A stretch of DNA of 6,456 nt from Kiloniellales bacterium (lineage in GTDB: Bacteria; Pseudomonadota; Alphaproteobacteria; Kiloniellales; JAKSBE01), in NCBI GenBank assembly GCA_030067055.1, contig JASJAL010000367.1:1-6456 (forward strand), given 5' to 3'. The notes below the pieces were generated by a model. The model had not been told where the DNA came from and ran no database searches. It was given only the letters and a program-made list of their open reading frames with translations. Position numbers and translations under genes: made by a program. Positions 1 through 6,456 of the stretch are shown in pieces (the stretch's first letter is position 1; the number at the start of each line of letters is the position of its first letter).

Positions 1-822
1 TGGCTGATCGTCCTGCTGACCCTGCTGCTGGGCGTCCTGATCATCATTCCGATCGGCGGGGCCGACATGCCGGTCGTGATCTCGATGCTGAACTCCTACT
101 CGGGCTGGGCCGCCTGCGGCATCGGCTTCACCCTGGAGAACAACCTGCTGATCATCACCGGGGCCCTGGTCGGCTCCTCCGGCGCCATCCTCAGCTACAT
201 AATGTGCAAGGGGATGAACCGCTCCTTCTTCAACGTCATCCTCGGCGGCTTCGGGGCCGAGGGCGGCGCGGCGGCGCAGGATCTCGGCGACAAGACGGTC
301 AAGCCGGGCTCGGCCGACGATGCCGCCTTCATCATGAAGAACGCCGGCTCGGTCATGATCGTCCCGGGTTACGGCATGGCCGTGGCCCAGGCCCAGCACG
401 CCCTGCGCGAGATGGCCGATCTTCTGAAGAAGGAGGGCGTTGAGGTGCGCTACGCCATTCACCCTGTGGCGGGCCGGATGCCGGGGCACATGAACGTCCT
501 CCTGGCCGAGGCCAACGTACCCTACGACGAGGTCTTCGAGATGGAGGAGATCAATCGCGACTTCGCCTCGACCGACGTCTCCTTCGTCATCGGCGCCAAC
601 GACATCACCAATCCGGCCGCCAAGAACGACCCGGCCTCGCCGATCTACGGCATGCCGATCCTGGAGGTCGAGAAGTCCCAGACCGTGCTCTTCGTGAAGC
701 GCTCCTTGAGCCCGGGCTACGCCGGCATCGACAACAGCCTGTTCTACGCCGACAACACCATGATGCTCTTCGACGATGCGAAGAAGATGTGCGAGCACAT
801 CGTCAAGGCGCTGGAGGCTTAG
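1..822 (+). CDS. pntB: NAD(P) transhydrogenase subunit beta, C-terminal part (5' end outside window)
   Basis: Inner-membrane proton-translocating transhydrogenase: it transfers hydride from NADH to NADP+ using the proton gradient and so supplies NADPH. Only the last 273 residues are present. Frame 1 is open from base 1 to a TAG at 820-822, so the ATG at 67 is internal and not the start. The fragment opens with a hydrophobic segment ([17 protein letters not shown]) and the family's loop and helices ([18 protein letters not shown], then [13 protein letters not shown]). It continues into the soluble NADP(H)-binding domain III, with the fingerprint [12 protein letters not shown], the [19 protein letters not shown] stretch, [10 protein letters not shown] and [11 protein letters not shown]. 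These are hallmarks of PntB. The E. coli protein is about 460 residues, so roughly 190 residues lie upstream. pntA genes would be expected just upstream, which is inference. Domain III appears intact with no frameshift. Confidence 0.97.
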   Translation, partial: WLIVLLTLLLGVLIIIPIGGADMPVVISMLNSYSGWAACGIGFTLENNLLIITGALVGSSGAILSYIMCKGMNRSFFNVILGGFGAEGGAAAQDLGDKTVKPGSADDAAFIMKNAGSVMIVPGYGMAVAQAQHALREMADLLKKEGVEVRYAIHPVAGRMPGHMNVLLAEANVPYDEVFEMEEINRDFASTDVSFVIGANDITNPAAKNDPASPIYGMPILEVEKSQTVLFVKRSLSPGYAGIDNSLFYADNTMMLFDDAKKMCEHIVKALEA

Positions 823-902
823 GGGACTGGGTGGGCTGTCGTCTCGACCGTGGGCTGCTGATAGAGGCTCGACGGGCAACAGACGAGTGAGCAAAGTATC
901 TG

Positions 903-921
903 CGCCTGCCTTGAGCAGGCG
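903..921. repeat. Perfect 7-bp hairpin between convergent pntB and rpsU
   Basis: CGCCTGC (903-909) and GCAGGCG (915-921) are perfect inverted arms around a 5-base loop, CTTGA. It lies 80 bases after the pntB stop and on the far side of rpsU. It could be a termination or 3'-end stabilising hairpin for either transcript. No T-run follows on either strand, so a classical intrinsic terminator is not demonstrated. Confidence 0.4.
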
Positions 922-951
922 GAGATGCTGATTACTAGCGGTTCTGGAGAG

Positions 952-974
952 GGGACGCCCGGCGACGGCGTCCC
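952..974. terminator. Perfect 8-bp GC-rich hairpin, possible rpsU/pntB terminator
   Basis: GGGACGCC (952-959) and GGCGTCCC (967-974) are exact inverted arms with a 7-base loop. The hairpin starts 15 bases past the rpsU stop codon on the minus strand and sits in the gap between two convergent genes, the usual place for a terminator. The stem is very stable (7 of 8 pairs are G-C), but there is no U-rich tail in either direction. Calling it a terminator rather than a 3'-stabilising structure is inference. Confidence 0.45.
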
Positions 975-989
975 GTTGGCGCTTGTGCG

Positions 990-1193
990 CTAGAAGCCTT
1001 CGCGCTCCATACGCTTGCGCAGCAGCTTGCGGTAGCGGCGCACCGCCTCGGCCTGCTCGCGCTTGCGGCGCTCTGAGGGCTTCTCGTAAGAGCGGCGCAG
1101 CTTCATCTCACGGAAGATCCCCTCGCGCTGCATCTTCTTTTTCAGCGCGCGGAGGGCTTGGTCGACGTTGTTGTCGCGAACATGTACGTGCAC
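990..1193 (-). CDS. rpsU: 30S ribosomal protein S21 (bS21)
   Basis: Small basic protein of the 30S subunit platform near the anti-Shine-Dalgarno region, involved in translation initiation. The 67-residue product has the signature [21 protein letters not shown] near the N-terminus, then [20 protein letters not shown] and a very Arg-rich tail. Length and sequence fit alphaproteobacterial S21. The start is a GTG at 1193-1191. An in-frame TGA three codons upstream (1202-1200) rules out a longer form, and no ATG in frame exists near the N-terminus. Upstream sequence contains AAGGAG (1211-1206), 12 bases from the GTG, and a nearer GAAGGG, so ribosome binding is plausible though the spacing is not ideal. 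It is transcribed divergently from def and convergently with pntB. I found no convincing -35/-10 pair upstream. Confidence 0.96.
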   Translation of the reverse strand: MHVHVRDNNVDQALRALKKKMQREGIFREMKLRRSYEKPSERRKREQAEAVRRYRKLLRKRMEREGF

Positions 1194-1280
1194 GGCCCTT
1201 CAAGTCTCCTTCGGGACCTCGGGTTAACGAAATCTTGCCAGGCTGGCGGCTTGTCGTTCCGGCGAGCGGACAATCGTCTT

Positions 1281-1299
1281 GGTCCGCGACGGTCGGACC
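1281..1299. repeat. 6-bp dyad in the rpsU-def divergent region
   Basis: GGTCCG (1281-1286) and CGGACC (1294-1299) are exact inverted arms with a 7-base loop. They lie 88 bases upstream of the rpsU start and 116 bases upstream of def. A second, weaker dyad (TCCG 1258-1261 / CGGA 1267-1270) lies just beside it. It could be a structured rpsU leader or an operator, but short dyads are common in GC-rich DNA. The rest of the 1194-1414 gap shows no recognisable site. Confidence 0.2.
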
Positions 1300-1414
1300 G
1301 CGCCGGGGCCGAGTAGGTAGCACAGCCATCGGAGCTTTGGAAGGCGAATTTTCGGCCGGATTCGCGGTGTGCCTGCGGCTTTACCTTGGCCCTTCGCCAA
1401 CTCATATTGCAGAT

Positions 1415-1978
1415 ATGGCCATTCTCAAGATCGCCCGCATGGGTCATCCCGTTCTCAGCCGCCGGGCCGCGCCGGTCGAGGACCCGCGCGCCCCCGGCAT
1501 CCGCCAACTGGTCTCCGACATGATCGAGACCATGGAGGATGCCCCGGGCACCGGGCTGGCCGCGCCCCAGGTCCACGTGCCCTTGCGGCTGGTGATCTTC
1601 AAGGTCGAGGCCGGGCGGGCCAGCCGCGAGGACGGGCCCGGGTCGAAGGCCGCGGGGGAGGGCGGGGTCCCGCTGACCGTCCTGATCAATCCGGAGATCG
1701 AACCGCTGGGCGAGGACAAGGTCTTGGGCTGGGAAGCCTGCCTCTCGGTGCCTGAGCTGGCCGGAGAGGTGCCCCGCTACACGGCGATCCGCTACCGCGG
1801 CCTGGATCCCGAGGGCCGGACGATCGAGCGCGAGGCCGAGGGCTTCCATGCCCGGGTGGTGCAGCACGAGTGCGACCATCTGGACGGGATCCTCTATCCC
1901 CAGCGCATGCTCGACCTCAAGAAGCTAGTCTTTGCCTCCGAGCTGCGCCACTTGGCCGGTGCCGAGGCCGCGGACTGA
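1415..1978 (+). CDS. def: Peptide deformylase (variant motif 2)
   Basis: Metalloenzyme that removes the formyl group from the N-terminal methionine of new proteins. The 187-residue product carries motif 1 GTGLAAPQ (45-52), motif 2 as EACLSVPE with the metal-ligand Cys109, and motif 3 HECDH with ligands His151 and His155 and catalytic Glu152. Motif 2 has Ala where the usual form is EGCLS. A Gly/Glu-rich stretch at about 65-86 looks like an insertion compared with the E. coli enzyme (169 residues). The start ATG at 1415 gives the family-like opening [14 protein letters not shown]. The frame stays open upstream to 983, but that part runs antisense to rpsU and is not family sequence. There is no Shine-Dalgarno before the ATG. 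The COQ9-family gene follows after 20 bases, so the two are probably co-transcribed. It may be a second deformylase of this genome, which is inference from the variant motif and its separation from fmt. Confidence 0.93.
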   Translation: MAILKIARMGHPVLSRRAAPVEDPRAPGIRQLVSDMIETMEDAPGTGLAAPQVHVPLRLVIFKVEAGRASREDGPGSKAAGEGGVPLTVLINPEIEPLGEDKVLGWEACLSVPELAGEVPRYTAIRYRGLDPEGRTIEREAEGFHARVVQHECDHLDGILYPQRMLDLKKLVFASELRHLAGAEAAD

Positions 1979-1984
1979 GCGCGG

Positions 1985-1991
1985 AAAGGAG
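1985..1991 (+). promoter_or_regulatory. Strong ribosome binding site fixing a TTG start
   Basis: AAAGGAG lies 7 bases before the TTG at 1999, which is near-ideal spacing. It decides the start of the COQ9-family gene, since the longer open frame from 1870 would overlap def by over 100 bases. Confidence 0.75.
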
Positions 1992-1998
1992 AACAGCT

Positions 1999-2637
1999 TT
2001 GGACATTGAGTCGACCCGGCGCAGGCTCCTGGACGCCACCCTCAACCACGTGCCCTTCGATGGCTGGACCATGACCGCGCTGCAGCGGGCGGCAGCCGAC
2101 CTGGACTTAGACGCGGCAACCGCGGTCAACGCCTTCCCCGGCGGCGCGGCCGAGCTGATCGCCTTCCACAGCGCGGAGGCGGACCGGCGGATGCTGGACG
2201 CGCTGCAGCCCCTGGACCTGCCGGGGATGCGGGTTCGCGATCGCATCGCCGCGGCGGTCCGTCTGCGTCTCGAGCAGAATACCGCCCATCGCGAGGCGAT
2301 CCGCCGCGCCCTAGCCTTCCTCGCCCTACCGCAGAACGGGCCCTTGGGGCTCAAGTGCCTCTACCGCACGGTCGATGCCATGTGGTACGCCGCCGGCGAC
2401 ACCTCGACCGACTACAACTTCTACACCAAACGGCTCCTGCTTTCCGGGGTCTACAGCTCGACCCTGCTGTTCTGGCTGAACGACGAGTCCGAGGATTTCG
2501 CCGAGACCTGGGCCTTCCTGTCGCGGCGCATCGACGAGGTCTTGAAGATCGGCGGCAATCTGGGCAAGGGGGTCAAGTCCCTGCTCGATCTCCCCGACCG
2601 CATGTTCCGCTTCCGCCCCGGAAGCATGCGGCGCTAA
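1999..2637 (+). CDS. COQ9-family ubiquinone biosynthesis protein
   Basis: COQ9 proteins are TetR-fold, lipid-binding proteins. In mitochondria COQ9 binds ubiquinone intermediates and assists the COQ7 hydroxylase; the bacterial members are thought to act likewise. The 212-residue product shows the family's FDGWT (20-24) near the N-terminus and the hallmark DTSTDYNFYTKR at 134-145. It is followed by a hydrophobic helix (LLLSGVYSSTLLFWL), then a predicted C-terminal helix region with acidic DESEDFAETW, and a basic tail. The TTG start is supported by the strong ribosome binding site. No DNA-binding regulator role is suggested: the hallmark motif favours COQ9 over a true TetR repressor. It sits 20 bases after def, on the same strand, likely in one transcript. 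The translated start residue would be Met. Confidence 0.9.
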   Translation: MDIESTRRRLLDATLNHVPFDGWTMTALQRAAADLDLDAATAVNAFPGGAAELIAFHSAEADRRMLDALQPLDLPGMRVRDRIAAAVRLRLEQNTAHREAIRRALAFLALPQNGPLGLKCLYRTVDAMWYAAGDTSTDYNFYTKRLLLSGVYSSTLLFWLNDESEDFAETWAFLSRRIDEVLKIGGNLGKGVKSLLDLPDRMFRFRPGSMRR

Positions 2638-2649
2638 ACTGCGCTTTTT
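2630..2649 (+). terminator. Weak candidate intrinsic terminator at the COQ9 gene end
   Basis: GCGC (2631-2634) and GCGC (2641-2644), extendable by one G-U pair, enclose a 6-base loop holding the TAA stop codon. Five T residues (2645-2649) follow directly. The layout matches an intrinsic terminator but the stem is short. A second small dyad, CCGAC/GTCGG (2675-2687), lies further on without a T-run. Confidence 0.3.
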
Positions 2650-2716
2650 CCTGGTCCATTGGGCGGAGATCGACCCGACGGCGTCGGCCTCTGGGCGACG
2701 TCCGGCCTGCGTCGGT

Positions 2717-3841
2717 TCAGTCGTCGCTGCGCGGCGCCAGCCGGGTGACGTGGCCCATCTTGCGGCCGGGCCGGGCTTCGGTCTTGCCGTAGAGGTGCAG
2801 CTTCTGGTTCCGGTCGCTCAGCTGCGTCCGCCAACCCGCGGCCTCGTCGCCCAGCAGGTTGCGCATGACGGCGTCCGAGTGGTGATCGCTCGAGCCCAGC
2901 GGCAGGCCCATCACCGCGCGCACGACCTGCTCGAACTGCGAGGTGACGCAGGCGTCGAGGGTCCAGTGGCCCGAGTTGTGCGGCCGCGGCGCCAGCTCGT
3001 TGACCAGCACCTCGCCGTCCTCGGTGACGAACATCTCGACGGCGAGCAGGCCGACCAGATCGAGCGCTTCGGCCAGCCGCCGGGCGATGGCCTCGGCCCG
3101 TTCGGCGACCTGGGGCGTGATTCTCGCCGGCGCGATGGTGGTCCGCAGGATGTGTCCTTCGTGCTGGTTCTCGACCGGCGGGTAGTCGGCCATCTCGCCG
3201 TCCAGCCCGCGCGCGACGATGACCGAGACCTCCAGCTTGAAGTCGACGAAATCCTCCAGGATGCCCTGAGCGTCCGGGTTGTTGCCGGCCATCTCGGCCC
3301 AGGCCGTGGCCGGGTCGCTCTCGGCTTCCAGGCGCACCTGGCCCTTGCCGTCGTAGCCCAGCCGGGTGGTCTTGAGCACCGCCGGCGTGCCGAAGTCGCG
3401 CAGATGGCGGGCCAGGGCCTCGGGGCCGTCCACGGCGGCATAGCGCGCCGTCGCCACCCCCTGGTTGCCGCAGAAATCCTTTTCGCGCAGGCGGTCCTGG
3501 CAGACCGCCAGGACTTCGGGACCCGGCCGTACGGAGACCGAGCGGGCCAGAGCTTCGACAGTTGGCAGCGGGATGTTCTCGAACTCGAAAGTGACGACGT
3601 CGACCGCCTTCGCGAATTCGGCGAGCGCGGCTTCGTCGTCGTAGGCGGCCTGGGTAAACAGCGGGGTCACCTGGCTGGCCGGGCAGTCCGCCTCGGGGCA
3701 GTAGATGTGGCTGCGGTAGCCCAGGGCCGCGGCCGCCAGGGCGGTCATGCGCCCGAGCTGGCCGCCGCCCAGAATGCCCAGGGTCGCCCCGGGCGCCAGA
3801 GGGTTCGGCGCGGACTGGGCCGTGTTGGGGTCCTCAGTCAT
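2717..3841 (-). CDS. purK: 5-(carboxyamino)imidazole ribonucleotide synthase
   Basis: ATP-grasp enzyme of de novo purine synthesis: it carboxylates aminoimidazole ribonucleotide (AIR) with ATP and bicarbonate to give N5-CAIR, the substrate of PurE. The 374-residue protein starts with a variable tail, then the Rossmann-like [11 protein letters not shown] (22-32). It shows the substrate/ATP loop GYDGKGQ (162-168), ENQHEGHIL (224-232), the metal-binding [14 protein letters not shown] (281-294) and a C-terminal KMGH (361-364), all typical of PurK. The chosen ATG at 3841-3839 overlaps the purE end by 8 bases (ATGACTGA), so translation is probably coupled; no strong Shine-Dalgarno of its own is seen. 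The frame is open 23 codons further upstream, but that would extend into purE. E. coli PurK has 355 residues, and the extra length is mainly the N-terminal tail. No damage is visible. Confidence 0.96.
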   Translation of the reverse strand: MTEDPNTAQSAPNPLAPGATLGILGGGQLGRMTALAAAALGYRSHIYCPEADCPASQVTPLFTQAAYDDEAALAEFAKAVDVVTFEFENIPLPTVEALARSVSVRPGPEVLAVCQDRLREKDFCGNQGVATARYAAVDGPEALARHLRDFGTPAVLKTTRLGYDGKGQVRLEAESDPATAWAEMAGNNPDAQGILEDFVDFKLEVSVIVARGLDGEMADYPPVENQHEGHILRTTIAPARITPQVAERAEAIARRLAEALDLVGLLAVEMFVTEDGEVLVNELAPRPHNSGHWTLDACVTSQFEQVVRAVMGLPLGSSDHHSDAVMRNLLGDEAAGWRTQLSDRNQKLHLYGKTEARPGRKMGHVTRLAPRSDD

Positions 3842-4331
3842 CGTCGGCCGGGGCCTCGGCGACGCCGTCGCTCTGCCGGGATCGCCAGGCGTCGAGCGCC
3901 TCGGCCACACCGGGGTCCGAGAGGGCGATGACGGCCGCAGCCAACAGGGCGGCGTTGATCGCGCCGGCCTTGCCGATCGCCAGGGTGCCGACCGGGACGC
4001 CGCCGGGCATCTGGACGATCGACAGCAGGCTGTCCATGCCCTTCAGGGCCTGGCTCTCGACGGGAACTCCGAAGACCGGCAGCGGCGTCATGGCGGCGAC
4101 CATACCCGGCAGATGCGCCGCGCCACCGGCGCCGGCGATGATTACCTTCAGACCCCGGTCGCGGGCCCCGGTCGCGTAGTCGACCATCCGCTTCGGAGTC
4201 CTGTGGGCGGATACGATCCGGGTCTCATGGGCCACGCCGAGGCCTTCCAGGGTCTCCGCCGCGTGGCGCAGCGTGCCCCAGTCAGACTGGCTGCCCATGA
4301 TGATTCCAACCGCTGCCTGTCCGTCCGGCAT
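3834..4331 (-). CDS. purE: N5-CAIR mutase, class I PurE
   Basis: Converts N5-CAIR, the PurK product, to 4-carboxy-AIR in purine synthesis. The 165-residue product has the class I motifs GSQSDW (13-18, phosphate binding), SAHRTP (41-46) with the catalytic His43, [12 protein letters not shown] (66-77) and GVPVES. The pairing with purK supports class I (bacterial mutase) rather than the class II AIR carboxylase. The ATG at 4331-4329 is preceded by GAGG at a 5-base spacing and an AGGAG further out. The frame stays open upstream to 4958 but that runs antisense to the cyclase gene and is rejected. The C-terminal tail (residues about 150-165, ending in three Asp) is unconserved in character and its coding overlaps the purK start. 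A good sigma70-like promoter lies just upstream. Confidence 0.97.
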   Translation of the reverse strand: MPDGQAAVGIIMGSQSDWGTLRHAAETLEGLGVAHETRIVSAHRTPKRMVDYATGARDRGLKVIIAGAGGAAHLPGMVAAMTPLPVFGVPVESQALKGMDSLLSIVQMPGGVPVGTLAIGKAGAINAALLAAAVIALSDPGVAEALDAWRSRQSDGVAEAPADDD

Positions 4332-4380
4332 CGACCCCTCGACTCCTGTCCGTTTCGCCCCTGTAGGCGGAGCCGGGCGC

Positions 4381-4409
4381 ATTATTGGGAATCGCCGGTT
4401 GGGTGGCAA
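4381..4409 (-). promoter_or_regulatory. Sigma70-like promoter for purEK
   Basis: Read on the minus strand: -35 TTGCCA (4409-4404), a 17-base spacer, and -10 AATAAT (4386-4381). Each hexamer matches the consensus at 5 of 6 positions. Transcription would start near 4374, giving a leader of about 43 bases before the purE ATG. No PurR-type operator is recognised. Confidence 0.65.
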
Positions 4410-4460
4410 GCCGGGCTGGGACCTCGCGGCAGGATGGTGGCTAGGCCATAGGTTTATCGT

Positions 4461-4489
4461 TTGCCAAGCCGAGTGGCCCCGCCCATAGT
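4461..4489 (+). promoter_or_regulatory. Sigma70-like promoter for the GGDEF gene
   Basis: -35 TTGCCA (4461-4466), a 17-base spacer, and -10 CATAGT (4484-4489, 4 of 6 matches). A start near 4496 would leave about 25 bases before the ATG at 4521. If correct, the in-frame TTG at 4461 is part of the -35 box and not a start codon. Confidence 0.5.
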
Positions 4490-4520
4490 CTGGCGCGGAG
4501 CGTGCAGAAACTGGTGGGCT

Positions 4521-5252
4521 ATGCGGGTACGCGATACCTCGACACCCCGGGGACCGACCGGCGTCTCGGCCGGCAAGGACCGGGCCGCCAAGACGCCCAC
4601 CGAGGGGCCTGAGGCATCCTCGGCGCCCCGCGATGTCGCGACCCTGGCCGGGATCCCCGAGGCCGAGCTGACTCCCAAGGTGCGGGCGGCCATCGACCGC
4701 CTGCTTTCCGACGTGTCCCACCTGCGCGAGGAACTGGAGCTCGCCAAGCGGCGGATCCAGCATCTCGAAGACCTTGCCGATCAAGACGTCCTGCTTCCGG
4801 TCGCCAACCGGCGCGCCTTCGTCCGCGAGCTCAGCCGGCTGATGGCCTTCGCCGAGCGCTATGGGACTCAGGGCAGCGTGCTCTACTTCGACATCAACGG
4901 CATGAAGGAAATCAACGACAACCTCGGCCACGGCGCCGGCGACGCCGCGCTGCGCCACGTCGCCGAGGTCCTGGTCGGCAACGTCCGGGCTTCCGACATG
5001 GTCGGCCGGCTCGGCGGCGACGAGTTCGGGGTGATCCTATCGCAATCCGACCAGGACGCGGCCCGGGTCAAGGCCGAGCGGCTCGCCCAGGCGATCCTGT
5101 CCCGGCCGCTCGAGTGGGAAGGCCAGCGACTGGATATCGAGATCTCCTTCGGGACCTACAGCTTCGCGGGCGGCGAGAGCGTGGACGACGCCTTGGCCGC
5201 CGCCGATCACGCGATGTACCGGCACAAGAAAACCCGCGGCGGTGACAGCTGA
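4521..5252 (+). CDS. Diguanylate cyclase (GGDEF domain) with inhibitory I-site
   Basis: Probably condenses two GTP into the second messenger cyclic di-GMP. The 243-residue product has an uncharged-to-basic, low-complexity N-terminus (1-45) and a helical, heptad-like segment at about 54-86 that may be a dimerising coiled coil. The GGDEF domain runs from about 87 to the end. Visible motifs are the variant entry motif [10 protein letters not shown] (89-98), [19 protein letters not shown] (123-141) with metal-ligand Asp124, and the intact active site GGDEF (165-169). RASD (156-159), five residues before GGDEF, fits the RxxD product-inhibition site. No transmembrane segment, receiver, PAS or EAL domain is present, so it is likely cytoplasmic with an unknown input. 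The ATG at 4521 has only GGTGGG close upstream as a weak ribosome binding site. A TTG at 4461 in the same frame is the alternative start. It is divergent from purE. Confidence 0.9.
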   Translation: MRVRDTSTPRGPTGVSAGKDRAAKTPTEGPEASSAPRDVATLAGIPEAELTPKVRAAIDRLLSDVSHLREELELAKRRIQHLEDLADQDVLLPVANRRAFVRELSRLMAFAERYGTQGSVLYFDINGMKEINDNLGHGAGDAALRHVAEVLVGNVRASDMVGRLGGDEFGVILSQSDQDAARVKAERLAQAILSRPLEWEGQRLDIEISFGTYSFAGGESVDDALAAADHAMYRHKKTRGGDS

Positions 5253-5286
5253 CCACCGGGTTCGCGCCGCCGGCAGAGGGACCGCC

Positions 5287-5493
5287 TCAGGCGATGATAT
5301 CGGGCAGAAGCCGGCTCTCCAGCTGCAGGATCTGGTCCTTCAGCATGAGCTTCCGCTTCTTCAGGCGCTTGACCTGAATCTGGTCGAAAGGCGCCTCTTC
5401 CGAGATCCTGGCGATGACATCGTCGAGGTCGCGGTGCTCACTCTTGAGCTGGCTCAGCCTCTCTCTGATCAACTCGATCTCGCGCTCTTCCAT
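5287..5493 (-). CDS. YdcH/DUF465 family small coiled-coil protein
   Basis: A 68-residue, highly charged, helical protein of the YdcH (DUF465) family, whose function is unknown. The family signature is visible as LKSEHRDLDDVIAR (16-29) followed by the basic RLKKRKLMLKDQI (43-55), with an EAPFDQIQ linker between the two helices. It ends in LLPDIIA, common in alphaproteobacterial members. The whole protein probably forms an antiparallel helical hairpin or coiled coil. The ATG at 5493-5491 is chosen because family members are usually 65-75 residues and begin just before the first helix. The frame runs 14 codons further to a TTG at 5535, giving 82 residues. Neither start has a clear Shine-Dalgarno. 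It is convergent with the GGDEF gene (34-base gap) and divergent from pfk. No charge or length abnormality is seen. Confidence 0.85.
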   Translation of the reverse strand: MEEREIELIRERLSQLKSEHRDLDDVIARISEEAPFDQIQVKRLKKRKLMLKDQILQLESRLLPDIIA

Positions 5494-5537
5494 GCTTGCC
5501 GTGTACCAAAACACCCCCCGAATCGGCACGGCCAACC

Positions 5538-5579
5538 GGGAGTCCCAGTCTAGCGGTTTCCGGAGCCGGAGGGGAGTCC
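5538..5579. repeat. GGGAGTCC direct repeat in the ydcH-pfk divergent region
   Basis: GGGAGTCC occurs at 5538-5545 and again at 5572-5579, 34 bases apart, about three helical turns. A short dyad CGGTT-G-AACCG lies at 5588-5598. Together they could form an operator between the divergent genes, but both motifs are short and chance occurrence in GC-rich DNA is possible. I see no convincing promoter for either gene in 5494-5650. Confidence 0.2.
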
Positions 5580-5650
5580 TCGGGTGGCGGTTGAACCGGC
5601 CGCGGCTTTGCCCGAGACTGCCTGCCGCGCATCAAGGTTAAGGGCAGGCC

Positions 5651-6456
<806 letters not shown>

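Noticed and set aside
839..886. TCGTCT/AGACGA inverted arms after pntB
   Set aside because: Six-base arms with about 36 bases between them and no T-run; too weak to call a terminator.
1223..1239. TTAA-N7-TTGC, resembling a CtrA site upstream of rpsU
   Set aside because: The second half-site deviates from TTAAC and a single imperfect match in 221 bases is not persuasive.
983..1414. In-frame upstream extension of def giving a 331-residue protein
   Set aside because: The extra 144 residues run antisense to rpsU and through its upstream region, are Arg/Ala/Ser-rich, and do not belong to the deformylase family, which starts at [14 protein letters not shown].
1142..1879. 245-codon open frame on the minus strand opposite def
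   Set aside because: It is antisense to def and partly to rpsU, shows no family motif, and is explained by GC-rich codon bias.
2750..3931. 393-codon open frame on the plus strand opposite purK
   Set aside because: It is a shadow of GC-rich purK in the opposite strand; composition is Arg/Gly/Val/Gln-rich with no recognisable domain, while purK on the other strand has complete motifs.
4332..4958. Long N-terminal extension of purE
   Set aside because: It runs antisense to the GGDEF gene and through the purE promoter; class I PurE proteins are about 160-170 residues, matching the ATG at 4331.

Overview
The window looks like ordinary chromosomal DNA from a GC-rich alphaproteobacterium, probably from the Rhodospirillales or a related order. 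Clues are the high G/C at third codon positions, the pntB type, a COQ9-family ubiquinone gene near the ribosomal S21 gene, purE-purK as a short overlapping pair, a small YdcH/DUF465 protein, and a GGDEF protein with the variant 'D-x-L-L-P-V-x-N-R-R' entry motif. I see no insertion sequence, phage gene, CRISPR array, tRNA or rRNA.

Layout. 1-822 (+) is the 3' part of pntB, the membrane transhydrogenase beta subunit, cut by the window edge. After a convergent gap holding two perfect hairpins comes rpsU (990-1193, -), which encodes ribosomal protein S21. A 221-base divergent gap separates rpsU from def (1415-1978, +), a peptide deformylase. def is followed after 20 bases by a COQ9-family gene (1999-2637, +) with a TTG start and a strong ribosome binding site. 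purK (2717-3841, -) and purE (3834-4331, -) form a two-gene purine operon read in the opposite direction, overlapping by 8 bases. Divergent from purE is a probable diguanylate cyclase (4521-5252, +). A convergent ydcH-like gene (5287-5493, -) follows, and then a 6-phosphofructokinase gene (5651 to the window end, +), cut by the edge.

The genes are mainly housekeeping: NADPH supply (pntB), translation and N-terminal protein processing (rpsU, def), ubiquinone synthesis (COQ9), de novo purine synthesis (purE, purK) and sugar phosphate phosphorylation (pfk). The one signalling gene is the diguanylate cyclase. It shares an intergenic region with purE, and each gene has a sigma70-like promoter there: TTGCCA/AATAAT for purE and TTGCCA/CATAGT for the cyclase, both with 17-base spacers.

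No new multi-gene system is visible. The points most worth checking are the Gly/Lys active-site combination of the phosphofructokinase, the product-inhibited cyclase next to purEK, the variant deformylase with an apparently leaderless or SD-less start, and the hairpins between pntB and rpsU.
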